Below are positions 60,401 to 61,114 of a DNA stretch of 64,000 nt, in pieces (within the stretch, counting starts at the first letter, position 1; every line of letters begins with the position of its first letter). The notes below the pieces were generated by a model. It was given only the letters and a program-made list of their open reading frames with translations, was not told where the DNA came from and searched no databases. Made by a program: the position numbers and the translations under genes. The DNA is from Ectobius pallidus (taxonomy: Eukaryota > Arthropoda > Insecta > Blattodea > Ectobiidae), in the NCBI GenBank assembly GCA_964059195.1, contig CAXKWD010000005.1, forward strand, positions 147,775,265-147,839,264. The letters are read 5' to 3'.

Positions 60401-61114
60401 AGTGGGAGCCGCTACTTCTTTATCAAGTAGCTCCTCTTTTGGTGTCACGAGGCTGAGTACTACCCGTTCCAGACTTCCCTACCTAAGAAAAATCCCAACA
60501 AAGCTGCACAACCATTAGACTAAGCAGGCAGTATAAAATGACAGTTCTATATCTTAAAAGGCTAGTAGTAGTAGTAGAAATAATAATAATAATAACGAAG
60601 AAGACGAAAATTCGCACAATTATAGGCCCAATTATACATATAGTATTCGATAAATACGGTTATGTTTAAAAATAATAACAATAATAATAATAATAATAAT
60701 ATAATAATAATAATAATAATGCAACTTTAACATCGGATATAAATACTATGATTCAATATATTCATGTGGAGCAGCAGGAGCATCCTTGCCACATTATAGT
60801 CGGCGCCTATGATGTTAATTATTATTTCGATTACTGCCCAACAATAGGTGACAATGTAGTAGAAACTAAATCTGATCGAAAATAGCACTAAACTTACATC
60901 GATTGTGTGAAAATATTGCAAGTGCGTGAAGTTGTCATGTGGTGCAGGTAGAAAAATAACTATTACTCACCACATCATTATTGCAATCGGAAAGTACAGG
61001 AATTACTCGAGAGAATGCGAATAAAGTAGTAAGCCCTGGAGAAAAAAGGGTTACATTAGCTCGAACACGTCTAATCAAATCTGTAACAGTATTAATTACA
61101 ATTACATGTAACAT
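3278..61114 (-). CDS. REJ/GAIN/SEA single-pass membrane receptor-like protein, 31 exons, 3' end missing
   Basis: Whole-gene entry; the 31 exons are listed separately. All were joined by GT/AG borders, and codon phase agrees at all 30 junctions, giving 1,715 codons plus 2 nt. Domain order with approximate residues: hydrophobic leader 1-40; Cys-rich CGxC repeats 41-123; IPT/TIG-like 125-310; linker of the Cys-x-Ser/LGT type 310-430; REJ region 430-1020; GAIN-like helical and beta stalk 1020-1352 with RQRR at 1152-1155; degenerate GPS 1353-1391; Thr/Pro mucin stalk 1398-1470; SEA-like module 1480-1600 with GSIIV at 1549-1553; transmembrane helix about 1611-1637; basic tail. Known for the family: REJ plus GPS occurs in polycystin-1, PKDREJ and sea-urchin REJ proteins, which act in cell-surface sensing or adhesion. 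Inferred: a cell-surface receptor or adhesion protein, not a channel, because only one transmembrane segment follows the GPS. No orthologue is named with confidence. Confidence 0.85.
3528..4071. mobile_element. hAT-type MITE, family 2 (diverged copy)
   Basis: 544 bp between CAGTGGTGCCAAC and its inverse GTTGGTGCCACTG-like end (ATTGGTGCCACTG). Subterminal sequence (TTGAAAAACATTGGGTGGG) matches the element at 8486. Flanking 8-mers do not match, so the target duplication has decayed or been recombined. Confidence 0.7.
4072..4740 (+). pseudogene. non-LTR retrotransposon reverse transcriptase remnant
   Basis: Translation gives KFLGIYLEPSLCWNSHTNFI, then ILKNRVPPETFITLYYRHIH and SHLNYGTLL. This is the K-F-L-G-I-x-L-D ... 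W-x-x-H-I ... L-x-x-x-V-P/L ... Y-x-x-x-x-x-S-x-L-x-Y-G block of the RT thumb in Jockey/CR1-type LINEs. A second frame downstream (from 4400) gives the usual tail-end region (LFNTIPSQIKNL). Frameshifts and a stop between the frames show it is dead. It abuts the MITE end at 4071. Confidence 0.8.
4999..5129 (-). CDS. REJ receptor exon 30 (transmembrane helix)
   Basis: 131 nt, 2 nt in and phase 0 out. After the split Gly codon and KSN comes one hydrophobic segment (AVVYVVVGCVVISTISIVSL, continuing IAGAVII), followed by the strongly basic stop-transfer KRKKDAEKLKKQQ. This is a type I single-pass topology. No further hydrophobic segments follow within the window. Confidence 0.9.
5130..6873. other. 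intron 29, mostly unique AT-rich sequence
   Basis: No gene or intact mobile element recognised apart from the minisatellite at 6492-6700. The stretch near 6340-6440 resembles sequence around 2510-2600 (TTTTTGGTGTCTCAATTGTT), a shared dispersed repeat. Confidence 0.5.
6492..6700. repeat. minisatellite, about 30-bp unit, 7 copies
   Basis: Tandem copies of a unit of the form GTGAATAAAAGTTTAATTAA followed by AGATGGTTTT. Adjacent units differ at 0-3 positions; one unit has lost a base. It lies 174 bp downstream of exon 29's donor, inside the intron. Confidence 0.9.
6874..7047 (-). CDS. REJ receptor exon 29 (SEA-like module, second half)
   Basis: 174 nt, 2 nt in and 1 nt out. Across the junction with exon 28 the protein reads SPGSIIVTVRLVD; G-S-I-I-V matches the G-S-V-V-V self-cleavage motif of SEA domains. 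An Ala/Glu-rich helix follows (KAAKEVIPEIAEALQKG), as in SEA folds. Confidence 0.85.
8237..8364 (-). CDS. REJ receptor exon 28 (SEA-like module, first half)
   Basis: 128 nt, 1 nt in and 1 nt out. It encodes IEEDFNSVVGERKEEFEQKL, then ILAHVKMPVKMIQQINVSPG: a strand-helix-strand pattern (F-x-x-x-L ... L-x-V-x-x-x-x-I-x-x-x-x-V-x-x-G) ending on the Gly of the SEA cleavage motif. A hAT MITE (8486-8897) sits 121 bp upstream. Confidence 0.85.
8486..8897. mobile_element. hAT-type MITE, family 2
   Basis: 412 bp with ends CAGGGGCGCCAAGTT and the inverse of CAGTGGCGCCAACTT, flanked by a perfect 8-bp duplication TGTATCTC (8478-8485 and 8898-8905). Non-coding; internal TTGGGTGGGCT occurs near both ends. 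Confidence 0.9.
9799..10143 (-). CDS. REJ receptor exon 27 (Thr/Pro mucin-like stalk)
   Basis: 345 nt, 1 nt in and 2 nt out, the largest exon. After the GPS it gives VIVLDIP, then about 70 residues of Thr, Pro and Ser (runs of Thr encoded by ACT/ACC triplets), then EEEPCKDFPT and N-glycosylation sites (NVT, NVS). A heavily O-glycosylated stalk is inferred. The ACT/ACC triplet run may vary in length between individuals. The opposite strand also lacks stops here because of the same triplet composition. Confidence 0.88.
10480..11181. mobile_element. pogo/Tigger-like non-autonomous DNA transposon
   Basis: 702 bp. The left end is CAGTAGAGCCTCGGTAATTC and the right end is the inverse of CAGTAGAACCCCGATAATTC, both followed by CGAG-type subterminal repeats. 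TA dinucleotides flank it (10478-10479 and 11182-11183), as expected for Tc1/mariner/pogo elements. No transposase. Confidence 0.85.
11184..11345 (+). repeat. probable LINE 3' tail with TATTC microsatellite
   Basis: AT-rich segment ending GACTAATAAACC followed by repeated TATTC, the kind of short tandem tail found at the 3' ends of CR1/L2-like LINEs. The Tigger-like element immediately to the left may have inserted into the same LINE, because similar sequence lies on both sides. Confidence 0.45.
11367..11482 (-). CDS. REJ receptor exon 26 (degenerate GPS motif)
   Basis: 116 nt, phase 0 in and 2 nt out. It encodes one complete GPS-like unit: CAMW, then W, then C, and finally CKCDYMGYYT. The C-x-x-W / W / C / C-x-C framework of the G-protein-coupled-receptor proteolysis site is intact. 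The H-L-(T/S) tripeptide that performs self-cleavage is replaced by Y-M-G. It is therefore probably folded but not autoproteolytic. Confidence 0.88.
12018..12527. mobile_element. mariner-like MITE
   Basis: 510 bp with about 28-bp terminal inverted repeats starting CAGGGTGTTTCATGAAGTTT (right copy CAGAGTGTTTC...), differing at one position, and flanked by TA (12016-12017 and 12528-12529). Non-coding. Confidence 0.9.
12676..12799 (-). CDS. REJ receptor exon 25 (GAIN-like, just before GPS)
   Basis: 124 nt, 1 nt in and phase 0 out. It encodes FEAWLVKIDKLPGKLDSPIT, then VKVPIDSTKMSTGQMLK, beta strands that directly precede the GPS exon, as in polycystin-1-type GAIN domains. Confidence 0.82.
12800..14491. 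other. intron 24, left part
   Basis: Mostly unclassified. At 14090-14110 is CTTAAATCCGGCCCTGG, which reads like a hAT terminus whose partner I did not find. 14110-14350 is purine-rich and may be an old LINE fragment. No exon found. Confidence 0.4.
14492..15028 (+). mobile_element. Helitron-like element, copy A
   Basis: Begins TCTATAACAATAAAAGGAAC and ends GCAGGCACCTGCTAG followed by T. The same 5' (TCTATA...) and 3' (CTAG|T) ends occur in copy C. No terminal inverted repeats and no target duplication, as expected for Helitrons; GCAGG/CCTGC could form the small terminal hairpin. Confidence 0.55.
15098..15234 (-). CDS. REJ receptor exon 24 (GAIN-like beta sandwich)
   Basis: 137 nt, phase 0 in and 2 nt out. 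It encodes VKLGKFVADKYGPSRVSCLG, then FPGDYNMDVAIAEKTV. The beta-rich pattern with a single Cys fits the GAIN B subdomain. Acceptor tattgcag, donor gtattg. Confidence 0.8.
16961..17079 (-). CDS. REJ receptor exon 23 (GAIN-like beta sandwich)
   Basis: 119 nt, 2 nt in and phase 0 out. It encodes VVQFSVQKLLSPDHILKTEF, then VKEPPAINETAM. The donor is GCAATG followed by gtttgt. A better-looking gtatgt 4 nt further on would put a stop at the next junction, so the weaker donor is used. This is the second gtttgt donor in the gene. Confidence 0.72.
17860..19060. repeat. duplicated segment on both sides of exon 22
   Basis: 18031-18110 and 18970-19035 share blocks (TCAGCTTGRACYT, AAAAAGAACTA, CTTGCTTTGTATTTCCAATA). 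One copy falls in a short plus-strand open frame, which I do not regard as a gene. Origin unclear; either a dispersed repeat or a local duplication. Confidence 0.5.
18189..18333 (-). CDS. REJ receptor exon 22 (GAIN-like helices)
   Basis: 145 nt, phase 0 in and 1 nt out. It starts VKSLLQVTEILLKSANESVV and continues with a Lys-rich helix. Resembles the helical part of GAIN/PKD stalks by position and composition; one N-glycosylation site (NES). Confidence 0.8.
19754..19893 (-). CDS. REJ receptor exon 21 (basic cleavage site RQRR)
   Basis: 140 nt, 2 nt in and phase 0 out at a perfect gtaagt donor. It encodes a low-complexity, polar stretch with NSRQRRGTGTANN; RQRR (residues about 1152-1155) fits the furin R-x-K/R-R consensus. 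The open frame continues past the donor for another 24 codons and then stops, so the internal donor is the one that keeps the gene open and in phase with exon 22. Confidence 0.75.
19947..21288. mobile_element. TIR DNA element (outer member of a nest)
   Basis: Left end AAGGCTAGTTTACACTATGA, then GGTTTCGTAAC; the right end is the inverse of AAGGCTAGTTTACATGACGA, then GGTTTCGTAAC. The element's own length, after removing the insert at 20020-21008, is about 350 bp. Confidence 0.75.
20020..21008. mobile_element. TIR DNA element (inner member of a nest)
   Basis: 989 bp with inverted ends (A/G)AGCCCGGATTT(T/C)CATGCA and TACTA on both sides (20015-20019 and 21009-21013). Both subterminal regions are full of ATGCA/TGCAT words. 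Non-coding. Confidence 0.75.
21361..21512 (-). CDS. REJ receptor exon 20 (helical GAIN-A-like)
   Basis: 152 nt, 1 nt in and 1 nt out, acceptor gtttatag, donor gtgagc. It encodes leucine-rich helices (SLDFLDMSINVLRELP, then LQDLSAFKDKILSLTKYNN). The TIR nest 19947-21288 ends 72 bp beyond its donor. Confidence 0.82.
22498..23158 (+). mobile_element. TIR DNA element, family 1 copy 2 (best preserved)
   Basis: 661 bp with 23-bp terminal inverted repeats, GTATATACCCGAATACTACC at the left and GTATATACTCGAATACTACC inverted at the right (one mismatch). Copies at 2615-3180 and 35512-36056 are more degraded. Superfamily not certain; the ends resemble MITEs mobilised by Tc1/pogo transposases. Confidence 0.85.
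23334..23510 (-). CDS. REJ receptor exon 19 (helical linker)
   Basis: 177 nt, 1 nt in and 2 nt out. It encodes an amphipathic helical segment (SLAQMSLQTLKQLPNQELYT, then NFETEIRNELKRKQDG). GAIN subdomain A in adhesion and polycystin proteins is helical, and this exon lies where that subdomain should begin. Confidence 0.82.
23600..23735 (-). mobile_element. tRNA-derived SINE fragment
   Basis: On the minus strand the sequence contains GTGTCAGGTTCAAATCCCAT, a good B box, with an A-box-like region ahead of it. The 3' part is not resolved. Confidence 0.5.
23978..24439. mobile_element. MITE with CAGGGTGTCCAC ends
   Basis: 462 bp with CAGGGTGTCCAC at the left and its exact inverse at the right. 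TGTGA occurs directly outside both ends. Subterminal TTCCCGGA/TTCCCTGA words repeat. Non-coding. Confidence 0.75.
24845..25091. repeat. long palindrome 1
   Basis: Two arms of about 110 bp, nearly perfect inverses, around a 22-bp spacer (24957-24978). The spacer itself repeats a piece of the arm (GAGTTGACATAAACACACTT). A diverged third copy of the arm lies at about 24655-24725. Confidence 0.92.
25305..25431 (-). CDS. REJ receptor exon 18 (end of REJ region)
   Basis: 127 nt, 2 nt in and 2 nt out. It encodes IIIPVLTVCDVHHICTTVTG, then LPKDLTLAEVQ: the last REJ beta strands with two cysteines, followed by the start of the helical region. The V-x-V-C-D strand suits the terminal REJ sub-repeat. 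Confidence 0.85.
26414..26597 (-). CDS. REJ receptor exon 17 (C-terminal REJ repeat)
   Basis: 184 nt, phase 0 in and 1 nt out. It encodes VNPSNGEGLRTKFTFSTEV, then DYPLLYKFGYRIG. This is the V-x-P-x-x-G-x-A/G-L-x-T-x-F ... D-x-P-L-x-Y-x-F/Y pattern of PKD1/PKDREJ REJ domains. It joins exon 16 seamlessly. Confidence 0.92.
26640..27235 (+). pseudogene. non-LTR retrotransposon RT C-terminal remnant
   Basis: Translation gives LYGAATWTVNSHHNRKLSAT, then EMDFWRRAARKSRI and IRNSEIRKIM. A -1/+1 shift follows, then LNWYGHLQRMPENRIPKAIT, then WQPEGRRKR. The Y-G-x-x-T-W ... E-M-x-F-x-R-R ... W-x-G-H-L-x-R-M-x-x-x-R-x-P block is the C-terminal end of insect LINE RTs. The frameshift and stops show it is dead. 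It lies 43 bp upstream of exon 17's acceptor. Confidence 0.85.
27240..29126. other. intron 16, part without recognised element
   Basis: No exon of the main gene found. On the plus strand 28880-28920 has a possible small exon (acceptor TGTTTCAG, then ATGTCTGGC... and a GTAAGG donor), with a possible upstream non-coding exon ending at about 28762. I could not find a continuation, so it is not called as a gene. Confidence 0.4.
29127..29304 (-). CDS. REJ receptor exon 16 (REJ core)
   Basis: 178 nt, 1 nt in and phase 0 out. It encodes NADYKLRLSVFCPQQG, then STNSPPKIKPLK, the Y-x-L/F-x-L-x-V ... N-S-P-P-x-x-G/K-x-L hallmark of the C-terminal REJ domain. Acceptor tatttcag, donor gtaata. Confidence 0.9.
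29346..30066 (-). mobile_element. Helitron-like element, copy C
   Basis: On the minus strand it begins A|TCTATAATAATAAGAGAAAG and ends TACTTGCTAG|T, the A-T insertion and TC...CTAG ends expected of a Helitron. Interior shared with copies at 14492 and 46892 (for example CAGCAAAATCTACTG, GTTTTTCACTTATAACTCG-type words). Confidence 0.6.
30165..30266. repeat. long palindrome 2
   Basis: 46-bp arms with one mismatch around a 10-bp spacer (30211-30220). Arm core: CAAGAGCACTCTCTACTTCA. Confidence 0.93.
30491..30793 (-). CDS. REJ receptor exon 15 (REJ core)
   Basis: 303 nt, 1 nt in and 2 nt out. It completes the Y-x-F-x-x-V strand (YVFTVEVSKAG), then has the start of a new sub-repeat (IVNTPSAGTLQYVNPKEGV, then CRMWWSVLQEPG). 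The order matches the end of one REJ repeat and the start of the next in polycystin-1-type proteins. Confidence 0.88.
30794..32563. other. intron 14, right part
   Basis: No coding exon and no classifiable element. Two short plus-strand open frames are present but show no family resemblance. Confidence 0.5.
32568..33199 (-). mobile_element. piggyBac-like non-autonomous element
   Basis: Flanked by TTAA on both sides (32564-32567 and 33200-33203), with inverted ends CACATTCGCTAC. It contains palindromic GCCAGCTGGCGTGG-type subterminal words. A 64-codon minus-strand frame at 32713-32907 starts MASIRISGN and contains PLSGEEIDELLFNNDSGVEL, which resembles an acidic piggyBac transposase N terminus. 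The DDE core is missing. Confidence 0.85.
32713..32907 (-). pseudogene. piggyBac-like transposase N-terminal fragment
   Basis: 64 codons inside the piggyBac-like element. Only the acidic, regulatory N terminus is present (LSGEEIDELL ... D-S-G). There is no catalytic Asp triad, so the copy cannot encode an active enzyme. It is useful for naming the parent family. Confidence 0.6.
33531..33673 (-). CDS. REJ receptor exon 14 (REJ core, FNWCC)
   Basis: 143 nt, phase 0 to 2. It follows the L-D-A-S motif of exon 13 with FNWCCRQQ, the conserved Y/F-x-W-x-C strand, and ends with LKIPAGSLPVGR, which runs into exon 15 to give the L-x-I-P-x-x-x-L-x-x-G-x-Y-x-F pattern. The intron to exon 13 is only 125 bp. 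Confidence 0.88.
33799..33939 (-). CDS. REJ receptor exon 13 (REJ region)
   Basis: 141 nt, phase 0 to 0. It encodes LAVTVQPLGIEAQISRKG, then LGTGQDLQLDASLSQDLD. The L-x-L-D-A-S-x-S-x-D element is one of the clearest REJ/PKD-fold signatures. Acceptor ctattacag, donor gtactc. Confidence 0.85.
34268..34429 (-). CDS. REJ receptor exon 12 (REJ region)
   Basis: 162 nt, phase 0 to 0. It starts CEWKIDGE, followed by LFLPAGILQGGKEYIISSTC: the C-x-W strand, then L-x-x-P-x-x-x-L-x-x-G-x-x-Y that defines a REJ sub-repeat. Acceptor ttccatag, donor gtaaat. Confidence 0.85.
35061..35226. repeat. long palindrome 3
   Basis: Arms of about 70 bp around a short spacer. Arm core: AGCCTCCTGATCATCCTCAG on the left and its inverse on the right; the centre carries GACTGAGTC and TATATG words. 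About 90 percent arm identity by eye. Confidence 0.88.
35339..35402. repeat. long palindrome 4 (perfect, no spacer)
   Basis: 64 bp reading the same on both strands, centred between 35370 and 35371 (GAGAGT|ACTCTC). No mismatch and no spacer. Confidence 0.96.
35512..36056 (+). mobile_element. TIR DNA element, family 1 copy 3
   Basis: Same order of blocks as 22498-23158. The right TIR is degraded (GGTAGTATTTGATTATATAC) and the left TIR is lost. It sits 85 bp downstream (on the minus strand) of exon 11's donor. Confidence 0.75.
36142..36384 (-). CDS. REJ receptor exon 11 (REJ region)
   Basis: 243 nt, phase 0 to 0, 81 codons, acceptor tttttcag, donor gtaagt. It opens with LMPGIKYKISVTGKNAMG, the L-x-x-G-x-x-Y-x-I/F-x-V-T strand that closes each REJ sub-repeat, and ends with SCEASVMKPTVT, which opens the next one. 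Confidence 0.85.
36636..36740. repeat. possible DNA-transposon end (CAGACCTGCCAACTCTCATG)
   Basis: CAGACCTGCCAACTCTCATG followed by repeated CTCATGCACT/TCTCACGCTC words resembles the terminus of a known class of animal DNA transposons. The partner end was not found. Confidence 0.35.
37053..37218 (-). CDS. REJ receptor exon 10 (REJ region)
   Basis: 166 nt, 1 nt in and phase 0 out, acceptor aatttcag, donor gtaagt. It encodes LNFNWTVEFEAEG, the L-x-Y/F-x-W strand typical of REJ repeats, then a helical basic segment (SIRMLQRELKK) and two cysteines. A likely N-glycosylation site is present (NWT). Confidence 0.8.
38337..38552 (+). pseudogene. transposase N-terminal helix-turn-helix fragment
   Basis: 71 codons with a promoter-like AT-rich leader. 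Sequence pattern: ERIIVLNILNYFLKK, then TQAIKEIAEATGCPESLLYR, then IRKEKSKG. The A-x-E-A-T-G-C/V-x-x-x-x-x-x-R-I motif is the helix-turn-helix at the N terminus of IS630/Tc1/mariner-type transposases. It stops at TGA with no DDE domain. Confidence 0.7.
38950..39720. repeat. degenerate tandem array, about 150-bp unit, 5 copies
   Basis: Recurring order of blocks: GTAGATTTAAA, AATAGGGGT, ACATTTAA, TTCCAAAAT, TTTTTCTC, TTCTGTGT, AAAGTCTG, AAAAATT. Unit copies differ by roughly a quarter of positions. Located inside the 37548-39908 element. Confidence 0.75.
39961..40265 (-). mobile_element. tRNA-derived SINE, family 2 copy 1
   Basis: Minus strand: GCATGGTCTTTTGGTTAGCA (A box), then GGTCTGGGTTCGATCCCCGG (B box), then a body containing GGAGCTACTTGATAGAGAAG and a 3' end near GGCGCCATGG-type sequence. 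A second copy lies at 60332-60530. Confidence 0.82.
40294..40424 (-). CDS. REJ receptor exon 9
   Basis: 131 nt, phase 0 to 2, acceptor ttcaaacag, donor gtaaga. It encodes EPRYDVIVPKLICPDPEQG, then a Ser/Asn/Pro-rich stretch. It corresponds to the start of the REJ region, where other family members have I/V-x-x-P-x-x-I-x-x-C. A tRNA-derived SINE (39961-40265) lies 28 bp beyond its donor. Confidence 0.75.
40604..40782 (-). CDS. REJ receptor exon 8 (Cys-Ser, LGT module)
   Basis: 179 nt. It begins by completing a Gly codon and continues ANCSFVANNLIVTLGTDPKL, matching the C-x-x ... L-x-V-x-L-G motif that follows exon 7-type sequence in REJ proteins. It ends in phase 0 at a donor beginning gtttgt, weaker than consensus but required by phase. 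The intron to exon 9 is only 179 bp, the shortest but one in the gene. Confidence 0.8.
41524..41699 (-). CDS. REJ receptor exon 7 (ATFSxxG/FD-type strand module)
   Basis: 176 nt with clean acceptor ttttcag and donor gtatgt, phases 1 in and 1 out. It encodes PVMESAKFSDGLHELHILFD, then CEEIFTPDTVAFFGKG. Large REJ proteins often carry this pattern just before the REJ domain (a-x-F-S-x-D-G ... L-x-V-x-F-D ... C-x-x-x-F), so I assign it to that linker domain. Confidence 0.8.
41990..42060. repeat. ATTAAT low-complexity tract
   Basis: Almost pure ATTAAT/TATTAA repeats, self-complementary. Confidence 0.85.
42158..44200. mobile_element. 2-kb TIR DNA element
   Basis: Inverted ends containing CATAATGAATAG(A)A(T)GAGAAAG, then TGTGATGAC (left 42158-42207, right 44163-44200 inverted). 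Two internal copies of a roughly 207-bp unit start at 42480 and 42687 (GAGGGTGAA...TTTGACTATGCGAC). No transposase frame. Confidence 0.75.
44779..44925 (+). mobile_element. tRNA-derived SINE, family 1 copy 2
   Basis: A-box-like GTATCGGTAGTGTACCTACC, then GGGTTTGATTCCTGGCTGGG, then GGGTTCTGGACTGGATG, in the same order as the SINE at 376-2155. Strongly truncated at its 3' end. Confidence 0.75.
44992..45188 (-). CDS. REJ receptor exon 6
   Basis: 197 nt from a ggttgaaag acceptor to a gtgaga donor, starting in phase 0 and ending with 2 nt. It encodes beta-strand-like sequence containing three cysteines (VMCFIKREG, VKCGPYVAK) and ends with a small Ala/Asp-rich segment that leads into the Ser-Cys of exon 7. 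It continues the second Ig/IPT-like module. No recognised catalytic motif. Confidence 0.75.
46202..46408 (-). CDS. REJ receptor exon 5 (end of IPT domain, second Ig-like module)
   Basis: 207 nt, phase 0 to phase 0, 69 codons. Beta-strand-rich sequence with CVKELKPEKVSVDKEFQ near the end, which looks like the start of a second IPT-like unit. Acceptor tattctag, donor gtaaat. A hAT MITE (46489-46676) sits 80 bp upstream in the adjacent intron. Confidence 0.8.
46489..46676. mobile_element. hAT-type MITE, 188 bp
   Basis: CAGTGGCGGACGCAGA at the left and its exact inverse at the right, with a perfect 8-bp target duplication GTTCTTAC (46481-46488 and 46677-46684). G-rich and C-rich runs face each other just inside the ends, so the whole element folds into a hairpin. 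Confidence 0.93.
46892..47555 (+). mobile_element. Helitron-like element, copy B
   Basis: 5' end A|TCTATATAACAAGAGGAAG; interior shared with copies A and C (CCCAGCAAAATCTACTGAAC, CGAGTTATGAGTGAAAAAAA, GCCCACCCTGGTC). The 3' end GGGCGAAACC is eroded before CTAG. Confidence 0.55.
47631..47788 (-). CDS. REJ receptor exon 4 (IPT/TIG-like domain)
   Basis: 158 nt with consensus borders. It encodes CIKITSVFPSILDKAVDK followed by VVTVKLRGAGLN, the pattern of the first strands of an IPT/TIG immunoglobulin-like fold (I-x-S-x-x-P ... V-T-V-x-L-x-G-x-G/N). It begins by completing the Asn codon from exon 3 and ends in phase 0. Confidence 0.85.
47922..48028. mobile_element. tRNA-like SINE head with its 5' half inverted
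   Basis: 47993-48028 (plus strand) is a tRNA 3' half with a perfect B box (GGTTCAAATCC) and acceptor end GGCTATGGC. 47922-47963 is the matching 5' half on the opposite strand: GCCATGGTAGCTCAGTTGGT, then TAGAGCATCGGC. Turning the left block round would give one continuous tRNA-like molecule. Confidence 0.7.
49036..49528. repeat. rearranged repeat cluster
   Basis: CACCGCCGTCTCGAG occurs at 49036-49050 and 49320-49334, and inverted (GAGACGGCGGTG) at 49365-49376. CACTGCCTGTCCTAT at 49056-49070 recurs inverted at 49480-49494. A 24-bp direct repeat with core CAGTTTAGAAGGCAGTGAT occupies 49338-49361 and 49505-49528. Confidence 0.85.
49730..50115 (+). repeat. dispersed repeat related to the Helitron-like family, copy E
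   Basis: Contains ACGAAACTCACTATGCTGGG, TCAAATCTGAG and CTTGTATGCCCATATGGCAG. A reverse-strand relative lies at 54830-55215. Confidence 0.55.
50297..50469 (-). CDS. REJ receptor exon 3 (CGxC repeats)
   Basis: 173 nt, phases 1 in and 1 out, with a gttcatag acceptor and a gtaagt donor. It is rich in Cys and Gly: CGICVGGQTG, CSVCGGG, CIGCDE and NCGACLE are visible. This is the extracellular CGxC/GG repeat often found at the N terminus of large REJ and IPT proteins. Disulfide-bonded and extracellular by inference. Confidence 0.85.
50668..50792. repeat. tandem duplication, 62-bp unit
   Basis: Two copies of a unit starting ATCAYTGTTTTAGGTACCAT and ending GGGAAGGGTGCC, with a few substitutions. 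Confidence 0.9.
50960..51045. repeat. short tandem duplication
   Basis: TGGCCCTGATCTCTGGAG occurs twice, about 46 bp apart, each preceded by an AGAGC-x-CCAAG-type block. Confidence 0.8.
51577..51626 (-). CDS. REJ receptor exon 2 (Cys/Gly-rich repeat)
   Basis: 50 nt encoding about 16 residues with a PCGGPDSF core, between a ttttcag acceptor and a gtaagt donor. It starts in phase 0 and ends with 2 nt. It is separated from exon 1 by a 9.3-kb intron. Its assignment rests on the continuous repeat it forms with its neighbours: DCNNDVG, then CGGPDSF, then CGICVGG. Confidence 0.7.
51640..53430. other. intron 1, left part
   Basis: No coding exon recognised and no element with clear ends. Dispersed AT-rich sequence. 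Confidence 0.5.
53440..54010. repeat. tandem repeat, about 275-bp unit, family also at 55400 and 59430
   Basis: Two adjacent copies share GAGAAAATTGCGA, TAAAGTCC, CTTCGTGTCACATCC, AGAAGG and CCAAAT in order. Related single copies are at about 55400-55630 and 59430-59830. Confidence 0.75.
54390..54690. repeat. tandem repeat, about 80-bp unit
   Basis: GCAGCACCGCCTGCTA..ACGACTAGAAAACCCGC followed by CACAG(C/T)CGA(C/T)AGA occurs twice with a partial third copy at the left (ACACAGCCGACAGAGAATTC). Confidence 0.8.
54830..55215 (-). repeat. dispersed repeat related to the Helitron-like family, copy D
   Basis: Reverse-strand relative of copy E (GCCATATGGGCATAC, CTCAGATTCGA, AGTGAGTTTCGTCC). A short related piece is also at 58670-58735. 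Confidence 0.55.
56301..56552. mobile_element. MITE with GGCGCC ends
   Basis: 252 bp; left CAGGCGCCGACTTG, right the inverse of CATAGGCGCCAACTCTG. Flanking 8-mers differ. Isolated ends of the same family (GTCGGCGCCTATG) are at 55954 and 60800. Confidence 0.6.
56893..57198. mobile_element. hAT-type MITE with GGATCC ends
   Basis: 306 bp; left CAGTGTGCGGATCCACGGGG, right the inverse of CAGGGGCGGATCCAGAGAG. Poly-G and poly-C runs face each other inside the ends. No matching target duplication. Confidence 0.65.
57240..58215. repeat. tandem repeat, about 200-bp unit, interrupted by a transposon
   Basis: Units share TGACGTGA..TATA..CCC, ACTGA.TCTAATATATTAT, TTTTTCCTGTTT, TCGGTAGG and CCATAAAAGCAAAA, then TTAGGGGAAGT. 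The unit starting at 57240 is broken by the insertion at 57327-57918; the unit at 58018 is unbroken and shows the empty site. Confidence 0.85.
57327..57918. mobile_element. TIR element inserted in the tandem repeat
   Basis: 592 bp with inverted ends GTTCGGATGTT(C/T)ATGAC. The interior has repeated TTTTAGTCATATTTAG-type words near the right end. Non-coding. Confidence 0.8.
58216..60331. other. intron 1, right part
   Basis: No coding exon recognised. Contains a copy of the 275-bp repeat family (59430-59830); otherwise unclassified. Confidence 0.5.
60332..60530 (-). mobile_element. tRNA-derived SINE, family 2 copy 2
   Basis: Same order and orientation as 39961-40265 (CCATGGCGCTACATC, GGGAGCCGCTACTTCTTTAT, CAAGTAGCTCCTC, CACGAGGCTGAGT). 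The tRNA head is eroded. Confidence 0.7.
60575..60720. repeat. AAT trinucleotide microsatellites
   Basis: Two runs of AAT/ATA repeats separated by about 60 bp. A similar run is at 38645-38700. Confidence 0.9.
60971..61114 (-). CDS. REJ receptor exon 1 (start codon, leader)
   Basis: This is a 48-codon ORF from ATG at 61114-61112 to a consensus donor (gtgagt), ending in phase 0. It ends with a stretch TLFAFSRVIPVLSDCNNDV, a hydrophobic run followed by Asp-Cys, as expected for a signal peptide leading into DCxxxxG repeats. Joined to exon 2 it gives a continuous Cys/Gly repeat. A strong acceptor (poly-T then CTCCAG) sits at 61036, so the real start may lie in a short upstream exon and this exon may be only 60971-61035. 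An in-frame stop lies just upstream of the chosen ATG. Confidence 0.55.
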
